Shown here: positions 8,974 to 19,714 of the stretch, in pieces
Numbering within the stretch: position 1 is the first letter of the stretch
How the letters are laid out: each line of letters opens with the position of its first letter
NCBI RefSeq assembly: GCF_003057885.1
Contig: NZ_QAGK01000002.1
Location: forward strand, 430,656-494,655
Reading direction: 5' to 3'
Source: Oceaniglobus ichthyenteri
Lineage (GTDB): Bacteria; Pseudomonadota; Alphaproteobacteria; Rhodobacterales; Rhodobacteraceae
Length of the DNA: 64,000 nt
Notes under the pieces: generated by a model
What the model was told of the DNA's origin: nothing
What the model saw: the letters and a program-made list of their open reading frames with translations, nothing else
The model's database searches: none
Made by a program: the position numbers and the translations under genes

Positions 8974-9324
8974 TCAATAAAGCTCCCACTCATCCGGGCC
9001 TTTCAGCGGCCCCATTGCTGTCCAATCGGCGCGAACTCGGGCGATACGGGTGTCACCCCAAGTTCGAAAAATTATCCAAAATCCGTCAGGTGACACCCGA
9101 TCAAAGGATAAATCAGCGCGCGGGTTTGTTGATTGATCCATATCCCACATCGACATCGACACCTGAACCACCGGATCATCGCGAAACGATTCTGAAAACC
9201 GGATTTCCCGCTGTATTTCCCGCGCGCCTGTGCCGGTCCACATCGCGCCGTTGTCCACATAATCGGAAAACAGCACGAGCGACCCCTGCTCAACACCCAA
9301 GGTTCGCGTTTCCAGTCGCCGCAT
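8974..9324 (-). CDS. H-type lectin domain protein
   Basis: This 116-residue protein is almost entirely an H-type lectin fold: LFSDYVDNGAMWTGTGAREI, then REIRFSESFRDDPVVQVSM and the closing FWIIFRTWGDTRIARVRADW. H-type lectins were first described in snail agglutinin and discoidin and bind N-acetylgalactosamine as trimers. No signal peptide is visible. The start has a GGAG ribosome site eight bases upstream. The gene lies alone downstream of the ATP synthase operon terminator. Sugar binding here is not shown by the sequence. Confidence 0.8.
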   Translation of the reverse strand: MRRLETRTLGVEQGSLVLFSDYVDNGAMWTGTGAREIQREIRFSESFRDDPVVQVSMSMWDMDQSTNPRADLSFDRVSPDGFWIIFRTWGDTRIARVRADWTAMGPLKGPDEWELY

Positions 9325-9371
9325 CAGACACTCTCCTCACTCCGGCAAGGATCATAATCCCGAAAGCGGGC

Positions 9372-9402
9372 AAAAAAATGGCCCCGGTAGAAGACCGGGG
9401 CC
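9372..9402 (-). terminator. Rho-independent terminator of the atp operon
   Basis: GGCCCCGGT and ACCGGGGCC form a perfect nine-base stem around a five-base loop. On the minus strand the stem is followed by a run of seven T residues after one A. It starts 22 bases after the atpC stop and is the strongest intrinsic terminator in the window. Confidence 0.92.
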
Positions 9403-9424
9403 GATTCATTCAACGATCAAGATA

Positions 9425-9865
9425 TCAGAGAGAGGGCTGTTTCGCAGAAAGGCCGATGTGCCCCCCGGCAGCCACCATATCCGCCAGCAATTTCGCCGCA
9501 TCATCAACCGGGCCCGGCTGATTTTCAAAGGTCGACGCCTTGGCCTTGTTCAGGGCCTCGGTCGCCTCGGATACGATATCATCCAAATCGGCTTGGGTCA
9601 TGTCGCCACGGGCAAAGGCACGTTCGGCCAGAACCGTCACGCCATCGGCACCGATTTCGGCAAATCCGCCGGTCACGAAAAATTCTGCGGTGCCTTCGGG
9701 GCCCTTGGCCACCAGAATTCCGGGGCGCAGGGTGGTGATGGTTGGCGCGTGCGATGGCATCGCGGTCATGTCGCCTTCGGCACCGGGAATCTGCACTTCG
9801 CTCACCTGCAAAGAGGCCAGGCTGCGCTCGGGGCTGACGAGAGAGAATTGCATCGTATCGGCCAT
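9425..9865 (-). CDS. atpC: F1-ATPase epsilon subunit
   Basis: This 146-residue protein carries the N-terminal beta-sandwich ([14 protein letters not shown], then [18 protein letters not shown]) and a short helical tail. Epsilon is part of the central stalk and regulates ATP hydrolysis. It is the last gene of atpHAGDC. The C-terminal helical part is short compared with E. coli, as is usual in alphaproteobacteria. The 54-base gap to atpD contains a seven-base stem (9888-9894 with 9908-9914). Confidence 0.96.
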   Translation of the reverse strand: MADTMQFSLVSPERSLASLQVSEVQIPGAEGDMTAMPSHAPTITTLRPGILVAKGPEGTAEFFVTGGFAEIGADGVTVLAERAFARGDMTQADLDDIVSEATEALNKAKASTFENQPGPVDDAAKLLADMVAAGGHIGLSAKQPSL

Positions 9866-9919
9866 GTCGGCTCCTGTTCGGTCTGGATGGGCGCACCTGT
9901 GAGCGGCGCGCCCAATAAC

Positions 9920-12230
<2,311 letters not shown>

Positions 12231-12251
12231 CTAGCTGTCCTTCCGGGGTTC

Positions 12252-13790
12252 TTAAGCTGTGAAATCGTCGGCAAACTCACCGATCGCTTTGCGGATACGG
12301 TCTTCGGCATCGCCTTTGACCTTTGGATCTTCGTTGGTGATCCAATCCAGCATGTCAGCATGTTTCGACCGCAGGTGATTCAGCAGACCGGCTTCAAACC
12401 GACCAACGGCACTGACCGGGATCTTATCGAGATAGCCCTTGGTGCCCGCCAGAATGACACAGACGATTTCGGCGTTGGTCAGCGGCGAATACTGCGGCTG
12501 TTTCATCAGTTCGGTCAGGCGCGCCCCCCGGTTCAGCAACTGCTGTGTCGAGGCATCGAGGTCAGAGCCGAACTGCGCAAAGGCAGCCATTTCGCGGTAC
12601 TGGGCCAGTTCAAGTTTCACCGGACCGGCGACCGATTTCATCGCGTTCGTCTGCGCCGATGAACCAACCCGCGACACCGACAAACCGGTGTTCACAGCGG
12701 GGCGGATGCCCTGATAGAACAGTTCGGTTTCAAGGAAGATCTGACCATCGGTGATCGAAATCACGTTGGTCGGAATAAACGCCGACACGTCGCCGCCCTG
12801 GGTTTCGATGATCGGCAGCGCGGTCAGCGAGCCATTGCCGTAATCGTCGCCCAGCTTTGCCGAACGCTCCAGCAAACGGGAGTGAAGATAGAAAACGTCA
12901 CCGGGATATGCCTCGCGCCCTGGCGGGCGGCGCAGCAACAGCGACATCTGGCGATAGGCCACGGCCTGCTTTGACAAATCATCATAGATGATCAGCGCGT
13001 GCTTGCCATTGTCACGGTAATATTCGGCCATTGCGGTGGCGGAATAGGGTGCCAAAAACTGCATCGGCGCGGGGTCGGATGCGGTGGCGGCGACGATGGT
13101 GGTATATTCAATCGCGCCGGTTTCTTCCAGCTTCTTCACCAACTGCGCCACGGTCGAACGTTTCTGGCCGATGGCAACATAGATACAATACAGCTTTTCG
13201 GAATCGTCCTTGGCCGCATCGTTATATGATTTCTGGTTCAGGATCGTATCCAGCGCCACGGCGGTCTTGCCGGTCTGACGGTCGCCAATGATCAATTCAC
13301 GCTGGCCACGGCCAATCGGGATCATGGCGTCGATGGATTTGATCCCGGTCGGCATCGGTTCGTGCACCGATTTGCGCGGGATGATGCCGGGGGCCTTGGT
13401 GTCGGCCACGCGACGCTCGGCCGCTTCGATCGGGCCTTTGCCATCAATCGGATTGCCAAGGCCATCGACAACGCGGCCCAAAAGCCCGTCACCGGCCGGC
13501 ACGTCAACGATCGAATTGGTGCGCTTTACAACGTCACCTTCCTTGATGTCGCGGTCAGACCCGAAAATAACGACACCGACGTTGTCTGATTCAAGGTTCA
13601 GCGCCATGCCCTGAATTCCACCGGGGAATTCGACCATTTCACCGGCCTGCACGTTGTCCAATCCGTGGACGCGGGCAATCCCGTCACCAACCGACAATAC
13701 GCGGCCTACTTCGGCCACTTCCGCCTCTTGGCCAAAGTTTTTGATCTGGTCCTTGAGGATCGCAGAAATCTCGGCGGCTTGGATACCCAT
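12252..13790 (-). CDS. atpA: F1-ATPase alpha subunit
   Basis: This 512-residue subunit begins [20 protein letters not shown] and carries the P-loop [15 protein letters not shown], the Arg-finger region ([14 protein letters not shown]) and normal N-terminal delta-contact helix. It holds the non-catalytic nucleotide sites. Its start is one base from the atpH stop. The ATP12 chaperone thought to assist alpha-subunit assembly is encoded at 40087-40797. Confidence 0.98.
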   Translation of the reverse strand: MGIQAAEISAILKDQIKNFGQEAEVAEVGRVLSVGDGIARVHGLDNVQAGEMVEFPGGIQGMALNLESDNVGVVIFGSDRDIKEGDVVKRTNSIVDVPAGDGLLGRVVDGLGNPIDGKGPIEAAERRVADTKAPGIIPRKSVHEPMPTGIKSIDAMIPIGRGQRELIIGDRQTGKTAVALDTILNQKSYNDAAKDDSEKLYCIYVAIGQKRSTVAQLVKKLEETGAIEYTTIVAATASDPAPMQFLAPYSATAMAEYYRDNGKHALIIYDDLSKQAVAYRQMSLLLRRPPGREAYPGDVFYLHSRLLERSAKLGDDYGNGSLTALPIIETQGGDVSAFIPTNVISITDGQIFLETELFYQGIRPAVNTGLSVSRVGSSAQTNAMKSVAGPVKLELAQYREMAAFAQFGSDLDASTQQLLNRGARLTELMKQPQYSPLTNAEIVCVILAGTKGYLDKIPVSAVGRFEAGLLNHLRSKHADMLDWITNEDPKVKGDAEDRIRKAIGEFADDFTA

Positions 13791-14351
13791 TTATCCGACC
13801 TCTTTCATAGTGTTCTGGAGTGCATTCAATTTAGCGCGGATCGACGTATCAATCATTTGCGAGCCGACTTTCACGACAAGCCCACCAATCAGCGCTGGAT
13901 CGACGGACATCTTGATCTTCACATCTTTGCCCACCGCGTTTTTCAACGTGTCGGCCAATGATTTTTCCTGAGCCTTGGTCAGTTTCGACGCGGCGCTGAC
14001 TTCGGCGGTGATTTCGCCTTTTTCTTCGGCGATCAGGCCCCGCAGTTCGCTCAACAGTTGCGGCAAAACGAACAACCGCCGTTTGCCGGCCATCAGGCGC
14101 AGGGTGTTGGCCATGGTCGCGTTTAGCCCCATCTTGTCAGCCAAGGCGCCAATCGCGGCCTCTTGCTGTTCGCGGGTATAAAGCGGCGAAGAGATCAGCG
14201 TGCGAAAATCGTCGCTGTCGGACAGAGCAGCGTCAAGCGCTGTCACATCCGCCTCAATGGCAGTTAAAGCATTGTCTTCCTTGGCCAGGGCAAACACAGC
14301 CGTGGCATAACGCCCGGCGATCCCTGCGGAAATCGAAGCTGGTTCGGACAC
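13791..14351 (-). CDS. atpH: F1-ATPase delta subunit
   Basis: This 186-residue peripheral-stalk subunit starts [20 protein letters not shown] and ends with the delta/OSCP C-terminal motif [20 protein letters not shown]. Two in-frame GTG codons are available, at 14357 and 14351. The second was chosen because an AAAGGG ribosome site lies six bases upstream and family members usually begin M-S-E. It is the first gene of the operon; the Fo genes are not in this window. Confidence 0.95.
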   Translation of the reverse strand: MSEPASISAGIAGRYATAVFALAKEDNALTAIEADVTALDAALSDSDDFRTLISSPLYTREQQEAAIGALADKMGLNATMANTLRLMAGKRRLFVLPQLLSELRGLIAEEKGEITAEVSAASKLTKAQEKSLADTLKNAVGKDVKIKMSVDPALIGGLVVKVGSQMIDTSIRAKLNALQNTMKEVG

Positions 14352-14666
14352 GTCCACCCTTTCGATGTCTTAGCGCCATGGGGCCGTTTCGCGCACGATC
14401 CGGTCAGGGCAGTTGGAAAGACGCGGCCATCACGGCCACGTCATCAAAGTCGGCAGGGGTGTAGCAGAGGCATTCTGCCCCCGCAACTGTCTTTGGCACC
14501 TGCGACATGTGGTCAGCTTTCGCGCCGAATTTTCGCAAGAATTCCATATATCTTAATGGTTTCGCGCCATAAATTCCCGTGCTGCACCTGCGAAACCCCG
14601 CCCCGGCAGCAAAAAAAAATTGTTTGCCCGCGGCCTTTGAACACTGCTTTCGCGCCCGTACCGGCG
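14352..14666. other. Intergenic region upstream of atpH
   Basis: These 315 bases hold no convincing gene. They contain the likely atp promoter (14458-14486) and, near the end of the methyltransferase gene, a run of nine A residues at 14611-14619. That run would be a T tract on the minus strand, but no strong stem precedes it, so a terminator was not called. Confidence 0.6.
14458..14486 (-). promoter_or_regulatory. Possible atp operon promoter
   Basis: TTGCGG and TACACC are separated by 17 bases on the minus strand, about 107 bases before the atpH start. The TTG core and spacing fit a sigma-70 promoter; the -10 box is weak, as is common in this group. Confidence 0.4.
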
Positions 14667-15413
14667 TTATATCGGCTTTACCCCCGGCACCGCCAACCCA
14701 TCCAATACCCGCAGGGGGCGGCGCACCGAATCCCGGATTCGGGTGCCTGGGGTCGGGGCGATCTGTTTGCTGACCTCAACCATCAACACCCCCCCGGCAT
14801 AGCTGTCCGATACCTTGCGCCCGATCCGCTCCATCAATGGGCCGGCCTTGAGCCAGAACCGTTTTTCGGACGGCGGATGAAACAATGCCGCCACCTGCCG
14901 CTGTGGGACAAATCCGGCGTGTTTCAATTGCGCCTCAAGTTGGCCCAAAGAATAGGGGCGGCCAAATCCGAACGGCGTCTTGTCGCGCCGCGCCCACAGG
15001 CCCGCCCGGTTTGGCACAATGAACAGCGCCCGCCCCGAAGGACGCAAGACGCGCCACGCCTCTTCCAGCACCGAGGTTGGATTTTCACTGGTTTCCAGCC
15101 CGTGCATCAGCACCAGCCGATCAAGAGATTCCCGCTCAAGCGGCCACAGGGTTTCTTCGCACAGCACCGAAACGTTGGGTTGCCCGGCCGGCCACTGCAT
15201 CACCCCTTGGGGGCCGGGCATCAGGCCGATCACCCGTTCGGCATCGCGCAGATAGGGGCGCAGCAGCGGCACGGCAAAGCCGAAACCGGCCACCGATTGC
15301 CCCCGCGTCGGGGGCCACAGGCGCAACATCTGATCGCGCACCGCCTTTTGCGCCGCCCGCCCCAAACGTGTACGATAATAAAAGGTGCGAAGGTCAAGAA
15401 CGTCCAGATGCAT
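14667..15413 (-). CDS. Class I SAM-dependent methyltransferase
   Basis: This 248-residue protein has a Methyltransf_11-like Rossmann core. Motif I is degenerate ([13 protein letters not shown]), motif post-II appears as [16 protein letters not shown], and motif III as [16 protein letters not shown]. The substrate is unknown. It is divergent from gloB, with 63 bases between them. The poor glycine motif leaves open weak or altered SAM binding. Confidence 0.8.
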   Translation of the reverse strand: MHLDVLDLRTFYYRTRLGRAAQKAVRDQMLRLWPPTRGQSVAGFGFAVPLLRPYLRDAERVIGLMPGPQGVMQWPAGQPNVSVLCEETLWPLERESLDRLVLMHGLETSENPTSVLEEAWRVLRPSGRALFIVPNRAGLWARRDKTPFGFGRPYSLGQLEAQLKHAGFVPQRQVAALFHPPSEKRFWLKAGPLMERIGRKVSDSYAGGVLMVEVSKQIAPTPGTRIRDSVRRPLRVLDGLAVPGVKPI

Positions 15414-15476
15414 TGCCGCCGCGCCCGATTACTGCAAGAGTTGTAGGGACCATAAGAAACTCAAAGGCCAATTGCC

Positions 15477-16244
15477 ATGCCCCTGTCTGTTGTGACCATT
15501 CCATGCCTGTCTGACAACTATGCCTTCCTGCTTCATGATGACAGCAGCGGCGCGACCGCCCTGATCGATATTCCCGAGGCGGCACCGATTGAACAGGCTT
15601 TGCAAGATCGCGGTTGGGCCCTGAGCGAAATCTGGATCACCCATCATCATTCCGATCATGTGCAAGGTTTGGCCGCCCTGCTGGCCCGTCACAACGTGCC
15701 GGTGGTCGGCGCGGCCGCCGATGCGCACCGCCTGCCCCCCCTCACCCGCAAGGTGGGCGATGGTGACACGTTTCAATTCGCAGGTGCCGATGTGCAGGTG
15801 TTCGATGTGTCGGGCCACACCAAGGGGCACGTTGCATTCCATGTGCCCGACGCCAAGGCCGTGTTCACCGCCGACAGCCTGATGGCCCTGGGCTGTGGGC
15901 GGTTGTTTGAAGGCGACGGCGCAATGATGTGGGCCAGCCTTTCAAAATTGGCCGCGTTGCCGCCGGAAACGATGGTGTATTCGGGCCACGAATACACCGC
16001 CTCCAACGCCAAATTCGCCCTGACCATCGAACCCGACAACCCCGCCCTGATTGCCCGCGCCAAACGCATTGCCGATGACCGCGCCGCCGGACGCGCAACC
16101 GTTCCATCGGCCCTGTCCGAAGAATTGGCGACCAATCCTTTTTTGCGCGCCCATTTGCCAGACGTGAAAGCGTACCTATCTATGCACTCTAACACCGACG
16201 CTGAGGTGTTTGCCGAAATCCGGGCGCGCAAAGACGCGTTTTAA
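15477..16244 (+). CDS. gloB: Hydroxyacylglutathione hydrolase (glyoxalase II)
   Basis: This 255-residue metallo-beta-lactamase-fold enzyme has the THHHSDHV metal motif near residues 57-63, a VSGHTKGHVAFHV second-metal motif, and YSGHEYTASNAKFAL with the glyoxalase II C-terminal domain after it. It hydrolyses S-lactoylglutathione to D-lactate and glutathione, completing methylglyoxal detoxification. Metal ligands appear complete. It lies upstream of clpA, separated by 173 bases. Confidence 0.95.
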   Translation: MPLSVVTIPCLSDNYAFLLHDDSSGATALIDIPEAAPIEQALQDRGWALSEIWITHHHSDHVQGLAALLARHNVPVVGAAADAHRLPPLTRKVGDGDTFQFAGADVQVFDVSGHTKGHVAFHVPDAKAVFTADSLMALGCGRLFEGDGAMMWASLSKLAALPPETMVYSGHEYTASNAKFALTIEPDNPALIARAKRIADDRAAGRATVPSALSEELATNPFLRAHLPDVKAYLSMHSNTDAEVFAEIRARKDAF

Positions 16245-16417
16245 CCTCCCCGATTCTCAATCCTTGGCGCCGCCCAACGCAACACAAGACTAAAATGTGA
16301 ACGAACAATCAAAGAAAAAACTTGAAGCTGGGCCACAAACAACCAAGCTTTAACCTTAAGAGACCACGGTTGATGCGGGATACCCTCGCCCAACCCAAGA
16401 TAGGAAGGAGCACGGCG

Positions 16418-18736
16418 GTGCCTTCATTTTCAACGACTCTCGAGCAAGCGATCCACTCTGCACTGGCCCTCGCCAATGCCCGCCGACACGAACTTGCCAC
16501 GCTGGAACATCTGTTGCTGGCCCTGATCGACGAACCGGATGCCGCCAAGGTGATGCAGGCCTGTTCCGTTGATCTGGAAGATTTGAAATCGACATTGATC
16601 GATTTCATCGACGATGATTTGTCCACCCTGGTCACCGATGTCGAAGGGTCAGAGGCGGTGCCAACCGCAGCATTTCAACGGGTTATCCAACGCGCGGCGA
16701 TTCACGTGCAATCTTCGGGCCGCACCGAAGTGACCGGCGCAAACGTGTTGGTTGCAATCTTTGCCGAACGCGAATCAAACGCTGCTTATTTCCTGCAAGA
16801 ACAGGATATGACCCGCTATGATGCGGTCAACTATATCGCCCATGGCGTGGCCAAGGACCCGTCTTTCGGCGAAGCACGGCCCGTTTCCGGGTCGCCCGAC
16901 CCCGAAGAAGACACCCAGGTGGAAGACGGCGATGGCAAGGAATCGGCCCTGGCCAAGTATTGTGTCGATCTGAACGCGAAATCCCGCAAGGGCGATATTG
17001 ATCCGCTGATCGGCCGCGAACACGAGGTTGAGCGGTGCATTCAGGTGTTGTGCCGTCGGCGCAAGAACAACCCGCTTTTGGTGGGTGATCCCGGCGTTGG
17101 CAAAACCGCCATTGCCGAAGGTCTGGCATTGAAAATCGTGCGCGGTGAAACCCCCGAAGTCCTGTCTTCGGCGACGATCTATTCACTTGATATGGGCGCG
17201 CTGTTGGCGGGCACCCGGTATCGCGGTGATTTCGAAGAGCGCCTGAAGGCGGTGATGACCGAGATGGAAGATCATCCAGATGCGGTGCTGTTCATCGATG
17301 AGATCCACACCGTCATCGGCGCCGGGGCCACATCGGGCGGCGCGATGGATGCATCCAACCTGCTGAAACCTGCGTTGCAGGGCGGCAAACTGCGCTGCAT
17401 GGGCTCAACCACTTACAAAGAATTTCGCCAGCATTTCGAAAAGGACCGCGCGCTGAGCCGCCGGTTCCAGAAAATCGATGTGGCCGAACCTTCGGTGGAA
17501 GATACCGTGAAGATCCTGAAAGGTCTGAAAGAGTATTTTGAAGAGCATCACAGCATCAAATACACTGCCGATGCGATCAGAACCGCGGTGGAATTGTCGG
17601 CCCGTTATATCAACGACCGCAAATTGCCCGACAAGGCAATCGATGTGATTGACGAGGCCGGAGCGGCACAACATCTGGTGGCCGAATCAAGGCGGCGCAA
17701 AACCATCGGCACCAAAGAGATCGAAGCCGTGGTGGCAAAAATCGCCCGCATCCCACCCAAAAACGTCAGCAAGGACGACGCCGAAATTCTGCGCGATCTC
17801 GAAGGCGCATTGAAACGCGTCGTGTTTGGCCAGGATGAGGCGATCACCGCCCTGTCATCGGCGATCAAACTGGCCCGTGCCGGCCTGCGCGAACCGGAAA
17901 AGCCGATCGGTAACTATCTGTTTGCCGGGCCAACCGGTGTGGGTAAAACAGAAGTGGCCAAACAGCTGGCCGATACGCTGGGTGTTGAACTGTTGCGCTT
18001 TGACATGTCGGAATACATGGAAAAACACGCAGTATCCCGTCTGATCGGTGCGCCTCCGGGCTATGTCGGGTTTGATCAGGGCGGCATGTTGACCGATGGC
18101 GTTGATCAGCACCCGCATTGTGTGCTGTTGCTCGATGAAATCGAAAAGGCCCACCCGGATGTGTTCAACATCCTGCTGCAAGTCATGGATCACGGCAAAC
18201 TGACCGATCATAACGGTCGGGCGGTTGATTTCCGCAATGTCATCCTGATCATGACATCGAACGCAGGAGCCGCCGATATGCAGAAGGCCGCCATCGGATT
18301 TGGCCGTGACAAGCGCGAAGGCGAAGACACCGCCGCGATTGAGCGCACGTTCACGCCCGAATTCCGCAACCGTCTGGACGCCGTTATTTCCTTTGGCGCG
18401 CTGCCGAAGTCGGTGATCATGCAGGTTGTTGAAAAGTTCGTTCTGCAGCTTGAGGCACAGCTGATGGATCGCAATGTCACCATCGAGTTGACCAAACCCG
18501 CCGCAGAATGGCTGGCCGACAAAGGCTATGACGACAAGATGGGCGCCCGCCCGCTGGGCCGTGTCATTCAGGAGCACATCAAAAAACCTTTGGCCGAAGA
18601 ACTGCTGTTTGGCAAACTGGCAAAAGGTGGCATCGTCAAGGTGGGCGTGAAAGACGGCAAGATCGATTTGAAAATCGATCCGCCGGAAACCCGCCGCCTG
18701 TCATCAAAAAAACCACCGCTGCTGACGGCCGATTAA
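16418..18736 (+). CDS. clpA: ATP-dependent Clp protease ATP-binding subunit ClpA
   Basis: This 772-residue AAA+ unfoldase has a Clp N domain ([19 protein letters not shown]), a first AAA module with Walker [14 protein letters not shown] near residue 222 and a second with [13 protein letters not shown] near residue 504. It delivers proteins to ClpP. The GTG start at 16418 was chosen because AGGAAGGAG lies seven bases upstream and the protein then begins like other ClpA; an upstream TTG would add 32 non-conserved residues. No clpS gene is adjacent in this window. Confidence 0.96.
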   Translation: MPSFSTTLEQAIHSALALANARRHELATLEHLLLALIDEPDAAKVMQACSVDLEDLKSTLIDFIDDDLSTLVTDVEGSEAVPTAAFQRVIQRAAIHVQSSGRTEVTGANVLVAIFAERESNAAYFLQEQDMTRYDAVNYIAHGVAKDPSFGEARPVSGSPDPEEDTQVEDGDGKESALAKYCVDLNAKSRKGDIDPLIGREHEVERCIQVLCRRRKNNPLLVGDPGVGKTAIAEGLALKIVRGETPEVLSSATIYSLDMGALLAGTRYRGDFEERLKAVMTEMEDHPDAVLFIDEIHTVIGAGATSGGAMDASNLLKPALQGGKLRCMGSTTYKEFRQHFEKDRALSRRFQKIDVAEPSVEDTVKILKGLKEYFEEHHSIKYTADAIRTAVELSARYINDRKLPDKAIDVIDEAGAAQHLVAESRRRKTIGTKEIEAVVAKIARIPPKNVSKDDAEILRDLEGALKRVVFGQDEAITALSSAIKLARAGLREPEKPIGNYLFAGPTGVGKTEVAKQLADTLGVELLRFDMSEYMEKHAVSRLIGAPPGYVGFDQGGMLTDGVDQHPHCVLLLDEIEKAHPDVFNILLQVMDHGKLTDHNGRAVDFRNVILIMTSNAGAADMQKAAIGFGRDKREGEDTAAIERTFTPEFRNRLDAVISFGALPKSVIMQVVEKFVLQLEAQLMDRNVTIELTKPAAEWLADKGYDDKMGARPLGRVIQEHIKKPLAEELLFGKLAKGGIVKVGVKDGKIDLKIDPPETRRLSSKKPPLLTAD

Positions 18737-18748
18737 GGCGCGGCGCTG

Positions 18749-19714
18749 GTGCGGCTGATTATTGCCCTGCCCATGATCCTTCTCGCGGCGCCCGCCGCCG
18801 CGAGAGACCCCATTCTGGCGCTTCCCATTGATTGCACCTTGGGAAAAACCTGTTTTATCCAACAATATACCGATGCCGATCCGGGCCAGGGCGCTGCGGA
18901 TTACACCTGTGGCCCGCTGAGTTATGATGGCCATAAAGGCACCGATTTCGCCCTGCCCTTTATCAGCACGATCGACGCCGACATCGCGGTTTTTGCCGCC
19001 GCGCCGGGAACTGTGATCAGTGTGCGTGATGGCATGCCGGACCATTTGCAAGGCACCCCGGGCGCGCCCGATGTTTCAGACCGCGAATGTGGCAATGGCG
19101 TCGTGGTCGGACATGGCGGTGGTTGGCAGACACAATATTGCCACCTGAAACGCGGCTCGGTGACCGTGCGCAAGGGCCAGCGTGTCAGCAATGCCACAAC
19201 CCTCGGCCATGTCGGGCTGAGCGGGCAAACACAGTTTCCCCACCTGCACCTGTCGGTGCGCCATGAGGGCCGCGTGGTCGATCCGTTCAATGCCACCGGC
19301 AACATCGCCTGTGGCCAATCGCCGGAAACATCGCTTTGGCAAAACACGCCCCCCTATCAGCCGGGCGGCATCATATCGGTCGGGTTTTCCGACGTTATTC
19401 CCGACTATGATACGGTCAAGGCCGGCATGGCAGGCGCGGCGTTTTTGCCGCCAGACACGCCCGCTCTGGTTCTATGGGCCTTTGCCTATGGCAGCCAGCC
19501 CGATGATGGGATGCGGCTGACAATCACTGGCCCGGGCGGCAACATTTTGTCAGAGGATCTGACCATCGACCGGGCACAGGCGCAGTTCTTTCGCGCCGTG
19601 GGGCGCCGCACGACCACGCCGTGGCCTGCGGGCGATTATCGGGGCATTGCTGAATTGACCCGGGGCGGCGAAACGGTTGATCAGACCGATATTGTCGTCA
19701 CGATCCGCCCCTAG
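18749..19714 (+). CDS. Exported M23 family metallopeptidase
   Basis: This 321-residue protein has a signal peptide (RLIIALPMILLAAPAAA) and a LytM/M23 peptidase domain. The zinc motifs are H62-x3-D66 in GHKGTDFALP, H132 in YCHL, and H165-x-H167 in FPHLHLSV, so the active site is complete. A beta-rich C-terminal domain of about 120 residues follows. It should cleave peptidoglycan cross-bridges in the periplasm. It starts at a GTG, 13 bases after clpA, and its stop overlaps the convergent MotB-like gene by four bases. Confidence 0.88.
   Translation: MRLIIALPMILLAAPAAARDPILALPIDCTLGKTCFIQQYTDADPGQGAADYTCGPLSYDGHKGTDFALPFISTIDADIAVFAAAPGTVISVRDGMPDHLQGTPGAPDVSDRECGNGVVVGHGGGWQTQYCHLKRGSVTVRKGQRVSNATTLGHVGLSGQTQFPHLHLSVRHEGRVVDPFNATGNIACGQSPETSLWQNTPPYQPGGIISVGFSDVIPDYDTVKAGMAGAAFLPPDTPALVLWAFAYGSQPDDGMRLTITGPGGNILSEDLTIDRAQAQFFRAVGRRTTTPWPAGDYRGIAELTRGGETVDQTDIVVTIRP

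Noticed and set aside
14611..14619. Rho-independent terminator after the methyltransferase gene
   Set aside because: A nine-base T run exists on the minus strand, but no stable GC stem lies directly before it.
16322..16417. An N-terminal extension of ClpA from a TTG codon
   Set aside because: The extra 32 residues are not ClpA-like and the GTG at 16418 has an excellent ribosome site.
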